DNA from: Maniola hyperantus
Lineage: Eukaryota > Arthropoda > Insecta > Lepidoptera > Nymphalidae
Length of the DNA stretch: 64,000 nucleotides
Assembly: GCF_902806685.2 (NCBI RefSeq)
Contig: NC_048545.1
Span: 9,783,852 to 9,847,851, forward strand
Direction of reading: 5' to 3'
Shown here: in pieces, positions 36,815 to 47,398 of the stretch
Position numbering within the stretch: position 1 is the stretch's first letter
Layout: each line of letters starts with the position of its first letter
The notes under the pieces: model-generated
What the model saw: only the letters and a program-made list of their open reading frames with translations
What the model was told of the DNA's origin: nothing
Database searches by the model: none
Translations under genes and position numbers: made by a program

Positions 36815-37020
36815 CTAGCTTATGCTCATGACTTCGGTCCGCATGGACTATACAAATTTCAAATCCCTATTTCAACCCCCTTAGGGGTTGAATTTTCAAA
36901 AATCCTTTCTTAGCGGATGCCTACGTCATAATAACTATCTGCATGCCCCGCTCCGTCCAGTAGTTTGAGCTGTGTTGATAAATCAGTCAGTTAGTCAGTC
37001 AGTCACCTTTTCCTTTCTAT
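36815..37020 (-). mobile_element. Helitron-like family A, minus strand
   Basis: CTAGCTTATGCTCATGACTT start, CCCCTTAGGGGTTGAATTTT, CACCTTTTCCTTTCTAT end. A deletion removes part of the AAATTTCAG segment. Confidence 0.75.
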
Positions 37021-37325
37021 TGTGACAAATCCATACCTCAAAAGCAATCTCCATTCCAATATAAGGAACATCAATTACTAATCTAGTAATTTGATCAGGA
37101 TCGATAAATAATAGAGAGAGTACCTCTCTGCAAATTGAAGCGAATTCAGATAATAAGAAAACCGAGAAATAGGATTGTTGTTACAAAGGGTCCCAAATTG
37201 TATAGAATTAGGGTGCTGGAACTAATTAATTACACGTCTGGTCCTGATGGGGTATTTACTCACAGAGAAACAATTTATTGAGTGATTGTATATTGTGGTT
37301 ACCGATGAAGTAGGTATCTTTTCAT

Positions 37326-37415
37326 TTCATCTAAATATATAAAAGAAAAAGCTGACTGACTAATCTATCAATGCACAGCTCAGTCAGTCAATCAGCTTTT
37401 CCTTTTATATATAAA
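37326..37415. repeat. Head-to-head pair of Helitron family-A 5' ends
   Basis: CTAAATATATAAAAGAAAAA and GCTGACTGACTAATC on the left mirror CAGTCAATCAGC and TTTTCCTTTTATATATA on the right, with about 20 bp between. Only the 5' ends are present, in opposite orientation. Confidence 0.7.
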
Positions 37416-37753
37416 AGAAGGCCTCCTTTTATTAATTGAAAATCACCACTACTGAAAATATATTTCGTTATATCGACAGGCGAGTAAAAATTGCAAAGCC
37501 ACGTGAATCAAAAACCGCAGCGCAGGGAATGTATCGATTCACTCGTTATTTACATAACAAAACCTCATAAAGGGGAGCATTACTTCCAGCCGTCGGGCGC
37601 ACGTGATGACAGGGTGCGCTGGAACACCATTGCAATTTTTTATGCACAGACTTAGGGCTCATCCACACTGGAACAATACATTACCGTGTTTTAAGACCCT
37701 ACATATACTTAACTACGGAATAGAGTATAAAAGAAGTGCAGCTTTTTTAGACA

Positions 37754-37900
37754 ACTAGCTTATGCCTACGACTTGATGCCACAAATTGCAAATAATTTAC
37801 GTCATAATAGCTATCTACATGCCAAATTTCAGCTCGACCCGTTCAGTAGTTTGAGCTGTGCATTGATAAATCAGTCAGTCGGTCAGTTTTTTCCTTTATC
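37754..37900 (-). mobile_element. Helitron-like family A, minus strand, deleted
   Basis: CTAGCTTATGCCTACGACTT, GTCATAATAGCTATCTACAT, CAGTAGTTTGAGCTGTGCAT and GTCAGTCGGTCAG. The 3' half is shortened. Confidence 0.7.
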
Positions 37901-38249
37901 TTCGATTTTGACTTCGATTGAAATTGGTTTAATGAGAACAAAATAGATGTTTGCAAGACAGATTCAACGCCGCCCCCACCTGCCACTATACCGCAGTAAT
38001 TAAAGTAGATTTGAACTGTTATTAAAAAAATCCTGCGCCTTATCACAGTGTAAAGAAACAGTAGTCTGATGATTTTGATCTCGTGGTAAATGACGGCCAT
38101 GACGACCCTTCAATATAGGGCCTTAATGAGGTGGGCCCGTTCGCTTCTTCGTCCCGCACTTATTGCACGGTTGAATGTGTCTAGACGGTTTCGTCGAATC
38201 TTTGGATGTAGTAATAATAAATAATATCATACCTTACTCTGTCCATATC
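37901..38249. other. Non-coding
   Basis: No gene or repeat recognised. The minus frame 37843-38100 has no domain. Confidence 0.4.
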
Positions 38250-38406
38250 CTAAGGGCGGTTAGCGCACTTATCCAATCCGAGTCGTGAAAATACTTTTCG
38301 ATGTAGTCATAGAACTATATGTACGTATGTGTTTGTATAGTAGCGTATGACATATGACTAGATATTTTTTATATCCGAATTTTCACGGATTCAGATTGTA
38401 TGAGTG
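38250..38406. mobile_element. Palindromic MITE P1, left part (split by LTR element)
   Basis: Left arm CTAAGGGCGGTTAGCGCACT at 38250 pairs with the right arm that continues after the LTR element (43152-43170, ending GATCGCTCTTAG). The LTR insertion interrupts the right arm between ATTGTATGAGTG and CATGATCGC. Confidence 0.7.
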
Positions 38407-39593
38407 TGGTCATATCAGGATAAAAATATATCCAAATTAATTATGCTAAAATTGACCAATCATAAACTTGGAGTCCTACAATAAATATTTGTAGTAATAA
38501 TTTAAAACAGAATCGTTATCCCGCGACAGTATATCAACGCCAATGTTACCCAGCCCGAAGGATTATGATTTAATAGTGTTTTATATTCTTTATTGTTTGT
38601 CCAATTTAATATCTAGGAAGGTGACATACGATAAATAATATTATGTGAATTGTCAATACTGGTAACTAATTATTCATTGTAAATTAAATACTGTCAATGT
38701 ACTAAGAGTGACATTATACTAAGCTATTGTCAACATACAGTTGGCAATAGCTATTATGTGAAAATAATATGTTGTGTAAACTGTCAATTTAAGTCCGCTT
38801 ATTATTATTGTAAATATTAATACGTAGACCATCAATGTTACTGATTTTATTATTGTAAATTGGGTGTGTCCAACATACCTTTTGTCAACAACCTAAAATA
38901 AATAATTATTAATATTAAGATCATGGTGATAGTCGACATCCGGCCCTGTTTGCGATGGCAGTGTTATAAAAGTACCCTACCTCGACAGAGAGGGGACAGT
39001 CTTGTATCGACCAGCCCAGAGGCAAACACAGCGGACCTTACTGAAGTTAGTATTCTTATATTTTATTATAATGTAATGTAATCATTGCCTTTTATAGGTT
39101 ACATGTTGTAACTGTGTACAATATGTACCTACTACTTTACTCAACGTTTCTAATGTTTAAAAGATGTGTGTTATGGAGTTTCTTTGCCCCTTTCTTCTCC
39201 ATGACTAACACCTAGCGAAATGGGTGGTAGATTCATTTTAATATAAATAGAGCAATGCTGAACAAATACAATTCAGTTATTATTTCGACTTGGTTGGTTT
39301 TTATTCTGTATTATCACCTACCCTCTTGTGCTATTTACTTTTATACATTGAGCATAAAAGTAAACACTAGGTTGTTAGCTTCTAATTATTATAGAAGCCT
39401 GTTTAGATGATTAGGATTCTTACTTTGAAATAATACAGCAGATGCTTTGCTTGATTTATAATTACTTAGTATTTGGCCTTACCTGACAAATAATTGATAA
39501 ATGATAACTTTCATTAGTAATCATTGGATTTAATTTATCATCACTATTAAAGCCCACTGTCTTAACTTCTCTTCTCTTTATCTAAATTTGACA
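38407..39593 (+). repeat. 5' LTR
   Basis: Begins TGGTCATATCAGGATAAA (one base more than the other copy) and ends AAATTTGACA. TATAAAAG at 38965-38972 is a plausible pol II core promoter. About 97-98 percent similar by eye to the 3' LTR, most differences being single-base indels. Confidence 0.9.
38965..38972 (+). promoter_or_regulatory. LTR TATA box
   Basis: TATAAAAG, also present at 42521-42528 in the other LTR. Transcription would start about 30 bp downstream. Inferred from sequence alone. Confidence 0.5.
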
Positions 39594-40414
39594 TCAGAAG
39601 TGGGATACGATAATTCTTTTCTTGTCGAAATACTAATACTTTTCAAATGCTTTTAGCAATCGTGGATGCGGCTTCTCCTCGAAGCAACAGGCTACTGCCT
39701 GTCATCGGCAGCACTTGGTATTGGTGCCCGATGATCACAAAGCGATGGGCAACGCTGTTGTCAGCGGCACTTGGTGCTGGTGTGACACCGCTGATCGAAA
39801 CGTCGCGTCGCTCCAATTGTGAAAGATAAGTGAAGTGTAATTATGTGCTGCTTTAAAGTGATCTTAAAACCACGTTTGTGGTATTGTTTCTATGAAAAAG
39901 TTTTTGTGGGGGTAATCATAAAAGATTTTAATTAGTTAGATAAACCACGTGTTGTGGTATAATTAATTTAGATAAGAATAAGTCTAGTAGGCGTCAGATG
40001 ACCGAGCGGTTTTAATAAAGTATATAACAATGTGAAATCATTTAGAAGGTTATGATATACCGAAACTAAATAACGAATAAATCAGTAGGTTTGCTTTAGA
40101 TACATTGCATCGTACCGTTTGCTTACAACTCAAAACAAGAAGAAATCACTATTTTGATTTATGTAACTTAAACGTAAACTATTTTAATTATTCATTCTCC
40201 TTCTTAAATAATTCAACTATTTTTCTTTTCTAAAAGAGATGGTCAAGTAACTTTTGTTAATCAACTAATTTCCTTTTCTTAAAACAACGTAAAGCAGATT
40301 GCCTACTCAAGTATTTCTTTTCTGTTTAGTGATGCTATCAGAACATTTAATTTTATAACTACCTACGTTACAACGCGTTTTAATTTATTATTGTTTTGAG
40401 TTGGTTTGAGGTTA

Positions 40415-40446
40415 AACAAGTGTAGTGTATGTACACTACACTTGTT
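40415..40446. repeat. 32-bp near-perfect palindrome
   Basis: AACAAGTGTAGTGTA, TG, then TACACTACACTTGTT. The arms are 15 bp with no mismatch. It could form a hairpin in the element RNA. Confidence 0.85.
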
Positions 40447-40730
40447 CATAAAACATAATCAACAAAGAGAACATATTCTCTTCTACTCTAATTTTGGTTT
40501 GACGTCTAGCTATTCTAGTTTTTATGACAGTAACATTGACATTGAACCATTGAATTTTGTTTTGCAAATAGCACAATCTAAATTTTTTTGTGTCGGTACT
40601 TTTGTTGCCGTAGTTGATTTAATTTCACGGGCTGCAGTTTTCTATTTTCCTATGTACTTCGGGAACGAAGTACTTATCAAGATGGCCGAATAGTAATAAA
40701 ACATACTAATGCTAAATGACAGGAGAACAG

Positions 40731-40790
40731 AGGAGAGGGAAGGAAAAAGAGAAAAAAAAAGAAAGAGAAAAAAAGAAAAAAAAAAAAAAA
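40731..40790 (+). repeat. 60-base purine-only tract
   Basis: An unbroken A/G run starting GAGGAGAGGGAAGG and ending in A14. Its position 1.2 kb before the 3' LTR argues against a role as the plus-strand primer, unless the tandem repeats were inserted after it. Confidence 0.7.
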
Positions 40791-40847
40791 CTTCTCTCCT
40801 CAATGGAAACAAAATCTTAAGACTGCCAAATGTTAATGGCACAAATT

Positions 40848-41120
40848 CTAAGATTCTCGTATGGGACAAAATGTTAAGATTCTCATATGGGTCAAATTAA
40901 GATTCTCATATGGGTCAAATGTTAAGATTCTCATATGGGTCAAATGTTAAAAATTTTATATGGGTCAAATGTTAAGATTCTCATATGGGTCAAATGTTAA
41001 GATTTTTATATGGGTCAAATGTTAAGATTCTCATATGGGTCAAATGTTAAGATTCTCATATGGGTCAAATGTTAAGATTCTCATATGGGTCAAATGTTGA
41101 GATTCTCATACGGGACAAAT
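40848..41120 (+). repeat. 25-bp minisatellite
   Basis: About ten tandem units of GTTAAGATTCTCATATGGG followed by TCAAAT, a few with substitutions. Lies in the LTR element interior. Confidence 0.92.
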
Positions 41121-41424
41121 CCCCATAAGATAAATGTTATTATTATTATTTATTATTATTTATTATTATATCATAATGTGCACTGTCCTTACAGGGGAGT
41201 CCTAATGCGGCAGTGTACTCTAATCTATCTTATACTTAAAATTTACAAAAAAAAAATATTTACAACGACTATTATTAATCCACTACTTAACAGCTATATT
41301 ATGTGTAACTAATAATCCACATTGCTATCCTTGTGAGCTTAGTCAGAGAGCAACAAAAAAATATCTATATTTTTTTTCGGCTATGAAGTATGAAGTATGA
41401 AGTGTATGTTTAGATTCCCGTATG

Positions 41425-41830
41425 AGACAAATACTAAAATTCCCGTAAGGGATATCGATAAGATGCCCATATGAGACAATGCTATAATTCCCGTAAGGGA
41501 TATCGATAAGATGCCCATATGAGACAAATGCTAAAATTCCCGTAAGGGATATCGATAAGATGCCCATATGAGACAATGCTATAATTCCCGTAAGGGATAT
41601 CGATAAGATGCCCATATGAGACAATGCTATAATTCCCGTAAGGGATATCGATAAGATGCCCATATGAGACAAATGCTAAAATTCCCGTAAGGGATATCGA
41701 TAAGATGCCCATATGAGACAAATGCTAAAGTTCCCGTAAGGGATATCGATAAGATGCCCATATGAGACAAATGCTAAAATTCCCATACGAGACAAATGTT
41801 AAGATTCCCATGTGAGACAAATGTAAAGAT
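41425..41830 (+). repeat. 48/49-bp minisatellite
   Basis: About seven units built from AATTCCCGTAAGGGATATCG, ATAAGATGCCCATATGAGA and CAA(A)TGCTA. The minus strand reads as an open frame of a 16-residue repeat only because the unit length is 48. Shares the CATATGRGNCAAATG core with the 25-bp array. Confidence 0.92.
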
Positions 41831-41967
41831 TCCCAATTGGACAAAGTTAGTTAGGTCTGCCTGGCGCTAATCATTGCTAGTACTAAGTAATCATTTGTTG
41901 GCCTTGTCTTTTCTTTCTTCGTATTTTCCTATGTACTTCGGGAGCGAAGTACTTGTCAGTATGGCCG

Positions 41968-43151
41968 TGTCATATCAGGATAAAAATATATCCAAATTAT
42001 TATGCTAAAATTGACCCAATCATAAACTTGGAGTCTACAATAAATATTTGTAGTAATAATTTAAACAGAATCGTTATCCCGCGACAGGATATCAACGTCA
42101 ATGTTACCCAGCCCGAAGGATTATGATTTAATAGTGTTTTATATTCTTTATTGTTGTCCAATTTAATATCTAGGAAGGTGACAATACGATAAATAATATT
42201 ATGTGAATTGTCAATACTGGTAACTAATTATTCATTGTAAATTAAATACTGTCAATGTACTAAGAGTGACATTATACTAAGCTATTGTCAACATACAGTT
42301 GGCAATAGCTATTATGTGAAATAATAATGTTGTGTAAACTGTCAATTTAAGTCGCTTATTATTATTGTAAATTATTAATACGTAGACCATCAATGTTACT
42401 GATTTTATTATTGTAAATTGGGTGTGTCAACATACCTTTTGTCAACAAACCTAAAATAAATAATGATTAATATTAAGATCATGTGATAGTCGACATCCGC
42501 CCTGTTTGCGATGGCAGTGTTATAAAAGTACCCTACCTCGACAGAGAGGGGACAGTCTTGTATCGACAGCCCAGAGCAAACACAGCGGACCTTACTGAAG
42601 TTAAGTATTCTTATATTTTATTATAATGTAATGTAATCATTTGCCTTTTATAGGTTACCTGTTGTAACTGTGTACCAAATATGTACCTACTACTTTACTC
42701 AACGTTCTAATGTTTTAAAAGATGTGTGTTATGGAGTTTCTTTGCCCTTTCTTCTCCATGACTAAACACCTTAGCGAAATGGGTGGTAGATTCATTTTAA
42801 TATAAATGGATCAATGCTGAACAAATACAATTCAGTTATTATTCGACTTGGTTGGTTTTACTTCTGTATTTATCACCTACCCTCTTGTGCTATTTACTTT
42901 TATACATTGAGATAAAAGTAAACACTAGGTTGTTAGCTTCTAATTATTATAGAAGCCTGTTTAGATGATTAGGATTCTTACTTTGAAATAATACAGCAGA
43001 TGCTTTGCTTGATTTATAATTACTTAGTATTTGGCCTTACCTGACAAATAATTGATAAATGATAACTTTCATTAGTAATCATTGGATTTAATTTATCATC
43101 ACTATTAAAGCCCACTGTCTTAACTTCTCTTCTCTTTATCTAAATTTGACA
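41968..43151 (+). repeat. 3' LTR
   Basis: Begins TGTCATATCAGGATAAAA and ends AAATTTGACA, then target-site copy AGTG. TATAAAAG at 42521-42528. Confidence 0.9.
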
Positions 43152-43170
43152 AGTGCATGATCGCTCTTAG
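43152..43170. mobile_element. Palindromic MITE P1, right end
   Basis: AGTGCATGATCGCTCTTAG completes the right arm of the MITE that starts at 38250. Confidence 0.65.
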
Positions 43171-44359
43171 TCTATAGAATAGAGATATAATAGCTTCATT
43201 GTTTATTTTTACGCTCGAGTAAAAATCGGCAGTGTTTTTTGAAATAGAGCGGTTACAAAACAGAACAAATCGTTTTAAAAATAGTCCTATTTTAAAGCAA
43301 AAATCATTTGGTGATAAAAATGGAATATTTTTTAAATCAAGTGAATTTTATTTGCTTGGTAAAAATCGCGTATTGGTTACGTTTTAATACACGCGTATTA
43401 AAACAAAGGTAAGTTTGGATAATACCTAAGATTTGCATCATCAACTGAATCATCAACGCCCAGAATCTTGGAACTAGAAAGCTTTGATAATATAGATAAG
43501 AAATAGGGCTAATGTTTTTAAAATAATCACGGTAGCGAAGTCGGTCGTTAGTAGGTACTCGATATAAGTCGATTTTACATTCTAGTAAAAAAATATTTAG
43601 GTAGGTATGTTAGGTATAATTAATTTGTATTTTTATAGATCTACTTTATTAGGATTTTAGAACTTACTACTTATAATTTTTAATAGTGTAGAGTTAATTT
43701 ATTTATTTAGGTAATAAATCAAAAAATTGCTTTTCTTAAGAGCCAAGTATGTACAGATTTTAGATTATAATTACAGTGCTACATGAGTGCTACATTTGCA
43801 TCGCCCCTAAAAAAGCTTATTCGTACCTAAAATAAGCGGAAATGGTTCGTCAAGATCTTTTCATGTTTAAAATATAATATGTTGTTTGTTATATTAAACA
43901 ATCAAAGCTGACGAGGACTTCAAACTCAATTCCCTTTTGGTATTTGAACTACATTATTCCCAGCGATCAGCAATTCCATATAAGTGAAATACTCTTCAAT
44001 TTTCACGTGAAAGCCTTTCACAGAGTTAAATAAAGACTGGGCGCCAAAAACGTACGTGCCAATAGCGCGAGCGCGGGGCTTTTATTTTTTCATAAAATAT
44101 TATGGGCGGGCGATGGGCGGGCGGGATTAAATAAAAATTATATTGCTCTCGTGACTTGTGAAAGCTTACATTACTTGTTTTTATTCGTGTTCGTGTTGTA
44201 TAATTCTTCTAGTGGAGTAATTTACCAAATTAAGTTTTTTGTAGTTTTTACTTCAGATGTATTTAACGCAGGTAAACTTCTAGATTAGGGGTCACAACAA
44301 AGTCATATCGCAGATAGGTACGGTGGCGGATGCGCTCACGAATAACAAAATCTACTTCT
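43171..44359. other. Non-coding with a GC-rich patch
   Basis: No supported gene. 44040-44125 is GC-rich (GCGCGAGCGCGGGGC, GGGCGGGCGATGGGCGGGCG) in an AT-rich setting and could be a promoter-like patch, but no gene is seen beside it. Confidence 0.4.
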
Positions 44360-44490
44360 GAAAATGTGATATTGAAATGAAATGAATTTTTTTCGTGCAG
44401 CTTTTGCCACTTATAATATGGCAAAACTATAGCACCGGCTCGGAAAACAGATTCTACTGAGAAGACCTATCAAGAAATTCAGCAGTTGCT
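44360..44490 (-). mobile_element. LINE 3'-end-like repeat, family L, diverged
   Basis: CACCGGCTCGGAAAACAG and GAGAAGACCTATCAAGAAAT follow the family-L order. Confidence 0.45.
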
Positions 44491-44496
44491 CTTTTT

Positions 44497-44760
44497 TAGG
44501 GTTCTGTGCCCGATGAGTGCCAACGGGACCCCATTACTAAGCTTCGCTGTCCATCTGTCTGTCTGTCAGCGCGCTGTACTTCATAAACCGTAACATGTTA
44601 AAAGTTGTTTTTTTTCTACTGCCGTGGCAACAACAAACAATAAGTATTATTATAACAGCTATAGTTTGCGTGTAGTTATTGCAAAAATACTACACCTGCC
44701 ACCGCACCCAAGCTTACGATTTCTACTGTGACCTTCATGACACCGTGGTGTACTCTGCCT
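44497..44760 (+). repeat. GGGTTCCGT-type repeat, variant
   Basis: TAGGGTTCTGTGCCCGATGA, CCAACGGGACCCCATTAC and GTCTGTCTGTCAGCGCGC correspond to the variant at 18064. The 3' boundary is uncertain. Confidence 0.5.
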
Positions 44761-44843
44761 TTATATTCTGCCTGTAAGTTGAAAGCTCAGCTGATGCAAT
44801 TTGAAATTCTTATAACTTTGTGCCCCTAAAAAGCCTTATCCCA

Positions 44844-45055
44844 TCCATACTAATATTATAAATGCGAAAGTGTGTCTGTCTATCTGTCTGTCTAATAGCT
44901 TTTCACGGCCCAGAGTTTAACCGATTTAGACGAAATTTGGTACAGAGTTAGCTTATATTTCGGGGAAGGACATACTACTTTTTATCCCAGAAATTCAAAG
45001 TTCCCGTCGGATTTTTAAAAAACCTAAATAAACGCCAACGAAGTTGCGGGCTGAT
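44844..45055 (+). mobile_element. Lep1-type Helitron
   Basis: TCCATACTAATATTATAAAT after A, GTCTGTCTATCTGTCTGTC, GACGAAATTTGGTACAGAG, AACGAAGTTGCGGGCTGAT. The terminal CTAG is altered. Confidence 0.8.
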
Positions 45056-45825
45056 GCCCGCTACATAATTATAAGTCAAGTCTAGTAGTACATAATTATA
45101 ATTAGTGTCGCTCTTTCAGCTCGACATAGTATGTAACATGAGGTTAAGTTTAGGAGTGGTCTGAAACTGCCAATTTCAGTAATAAACCGTTGAGATACTG
45201 TAGGCATATATGTAGACTGTAGGCTGTAGGATTATCGATCACACTTCAGTCAGTCTAATTAGTCTTAAGCTCTCGAAGGCTTACTTGAGCCTAGCTCCAA
45301 TCTGAGTGGGCATAAATCAATTTAATAAAGTATCTTTTCAGTACTCCATCCGTCCTACCAAAGTTTGTTCGAAAATAATAATGTAACGTTAAGGAAATTA
45401 TATAAAAGGAAATATAAGGCTCGACTTATACTTGCGAAGATTTAAAGAAAAACAGCGCGTCTTTTCCAAAATTTTCGTAAATATGCTGAACTCATCTCCG
45501 CGATGTAATGTACTGTACAAATAGGTGTGAAGCAAAATGGAATGATGGAGTGGTGGAAAGGAATGGAATTGGAAGCGGGGAAATTGTTTTACACAAATAA
45601 AAGGGCGATAGTAGGCACGATGAATGAATGAAAAGGAATTAATGAAATATTTTATTAGTATGAATATGTAATGATACAAATAAGATGTTACTGTATGTTA
45701 TGTATACAATTAAGCTTGCATAATATCATGCTTGCTAGATGCTTTAGCATCAGTGATCGATGAATTTGCGATTGCATCGATGCTGCATCGCGTTTTGACA
45801 ATTTTCTGTCTTCGATCGCTATTTC
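45056..45825. other. Non-coding
   Basis: No supported gene. The minus frame at 45398-45679 has no domain. Confidence 0.4.
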
Positions 45826-46059
45826 TTAATGTATAAATGGAAAACGTGACTGACTGACTGATTGACTGACTGACAGACTAATCTATCAACGCATAGCCCA
45901 AACTACTGAACGGATCGGGCTGAAATTTGGCATGCAGATAGCTATAATGACGTAGGCATCCGCTAAGAAAGGATTTTTGAAAATTCAACCCCTTACGGGG
46001 TGAAATAGGGGTTTGAAACTTGTGTAGTCCACGCTGACGAAGTCGCGAGCATAAGCTAG
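45826..46059 (+). mobile_element. Helitron-like family A
   Basis: TTAATGTATAAATGGAAAAC, GACTGACTGACTGATTGACT, CGGATCGGGCTGAAATTTGG, end GAGCATAAGCTAG before T. Confidence 0.78.
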
Positions 46060-46647
46060 TTGAAATAAAATAATATTGACTTGATCGTTGCGACTAGAGA
46101 TTGTATGTGTGCGGAGTGGAGCTAAAAGTATAGTGTCTATTGTGGCCCTAAGTATGTACGAGTACATTATGCTTTATTCAATTTAATTTCAGAAAAGACT
46201 TGTCATTTCATTTTAACTGTGCGCAAATATGTCTTGAACTTAAGTTTTATTTCTGGCAGAAGGTACAAGTACTTTTCGTTCAAAATTAATTGAACAACTT
46301 TGTAAGAAAGTCGCGGCTGAGATTTCCACCGAGATAAGGGAATGCGTTTCTTAACTTTCAAAGGTCGTACAGGCTAATTGCAAAAGTTTAATTATTACCA
46401 TTAAGCCAGTTACTTTTTCATATAAGTATTATAATAAGGGGTGAAAATGTCATTAATATTAATATTTGTACTTCAATAAAGCTGCAACTTCACGCACAAC
46501 AGACGGAAACGTTTAAGTGCGGAAACCAGCCCAGAGCGAAGAAAAAAAGCTGCAACTTCTCTAGATCGCATTGTAATGAATTACCTCAAAATAAATAGAA
46601 GCTTATTTACTCTTTAAAAGTATCATAGAGGTTTTAAATAGTCTTTA
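46060..46647. other. Non-coding
   Basis: No gene or repeat recognised. Confidence 0.4.
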
Positions 46648-46861
46648 GATGAAAGGAAAAGCTGACTGACTGACTGATCTATTAACACACAGTTCAAACT
46701 ACTGGAAGGATCGGGCTGGAATATGGACATGCAGATAGCTATTATGACGTAGAGATGCGTTAAGAAAGGATAAATCTCTATTTTATCCTCTAATCAAGGG
46801 GATAAAATAGAGATTTGAAATTTTTGTAGTCCACGCGGACGAAGTTGCGGACATAAGCTAG
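46648..46861 (+). mobile_element. Helitron-like family A
   Basis: GATGAAAGGAAAAGCTGACT, GGATCGGGCTGGAATATGGA, GACGAAGTTGCGGACATAAG, end CTAG before T. The CCCCTTAGGGG segment is replaced by a TCTATTTTATCC inverted pair. Confidence 0.75.
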
Positions 46862-47398
46862 TTTTAAATAATTTAAATAATTCATGCTTCTTTATTTCCA
46901 GTACTAGAGTAAAAAAAATCTTAGCTCCTAAGATACAGGCTTTTCTAGTTTAAGTAGTCAAGATTTCTATGTATTTTGCTGTATTGAGTTTCAATATTTA
47001 AAAAAAATTAATTGCTATTTTTTTGGTAATCACCTAACCAAATAAATTTTGTATAATGGTACAAACCTTCAGAAGTACTCGTATATCAAACTTTGGATAA
47101 ATGGAAATTAATCTTCATAATATTATGTGATAATTCATTCAACAAAACTAATTTTCATTACCAACGGTTCCAATTAGCAGGAAACTGCAGTGCTCCTGCT
47201 AAGTGGATGTGCACTGCGTGATTGTGAAGCCGTAAGCCTTATTGAATTGCAGCCGCCCAGAGCTTCATCTTGTCCTAGTACTTGGCTCCTAAAATAAATA
47301 CTCATTTAGAAGTTGGCTTTCCGAGTTTTACGGGTAAACTTTATCTGTTGACCACCAGTTGTTTTCCACTCTGGGAACTTGAATAAATAAAGAAAACA
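46862..47398. other. Non-coding
   Basis: No gene or repeat recognised. Confidence 0.4.

Larger units (their letters stand above)
39594..41967 (+). other. LTR element interior without coding capacity
   Basis: Starts TCAGAAGTGGGATACG after the LTR. No tRNA primer-binding site can be named with confidence. A GC-richer leader at 39650-39830 gives a 60-codon frame with no domain. Frames at 40406-40693 and 41343-41721 are chance or repeat-derived. A purine-only tract lies at 40731-40790, but no polypurine tract directly precedes the 3' LTR. Confidence 0.65.
38403..43155 (+). mobile_element. Non-coding LTR retrotransposon (LARD-like)
   Basis: Two direct repeats of about 1.19 kb (38407-39593 and 41968-43151) start TG and end CA and flank a 2.37-kb interior. 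AGTG at 38403-38406 and 43152-43155 is the 4-bp target-site duplication. The interior has no gag, protease, RT or integrase frame, so the element must depend on proteins of another. A 4-bp duplication fits Gypsy or BEL/Pao groups, but the sequence does not settle which. The plus orientation is inferred from the TATAAAAG in each LTR. Confidence 0.88.

Noticed and set aside
40731..40790. Polypurine tract for plus-strand priming
   Set aside because: It is 1.2 kb from the 3' LTR, whereas a priming tract should adjoin it. Kept only as a repeat feature.
41343..41721. Minus-strand frames with a 16-residue repeat (S-H-M-G-I-L-S-I-S-L-T-G)
   Set aside because: The 48-bp minisatellite unit is a multiple of three, so an open frame follows automatically. 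No start context or domain supports a protein.
38407..43151. Local segmental duplication instead of LTRs
   Set aside because: TG..CA ends, equal length, a shared TATA box and the AGTG duplication at the outer ends fit LTRs better.
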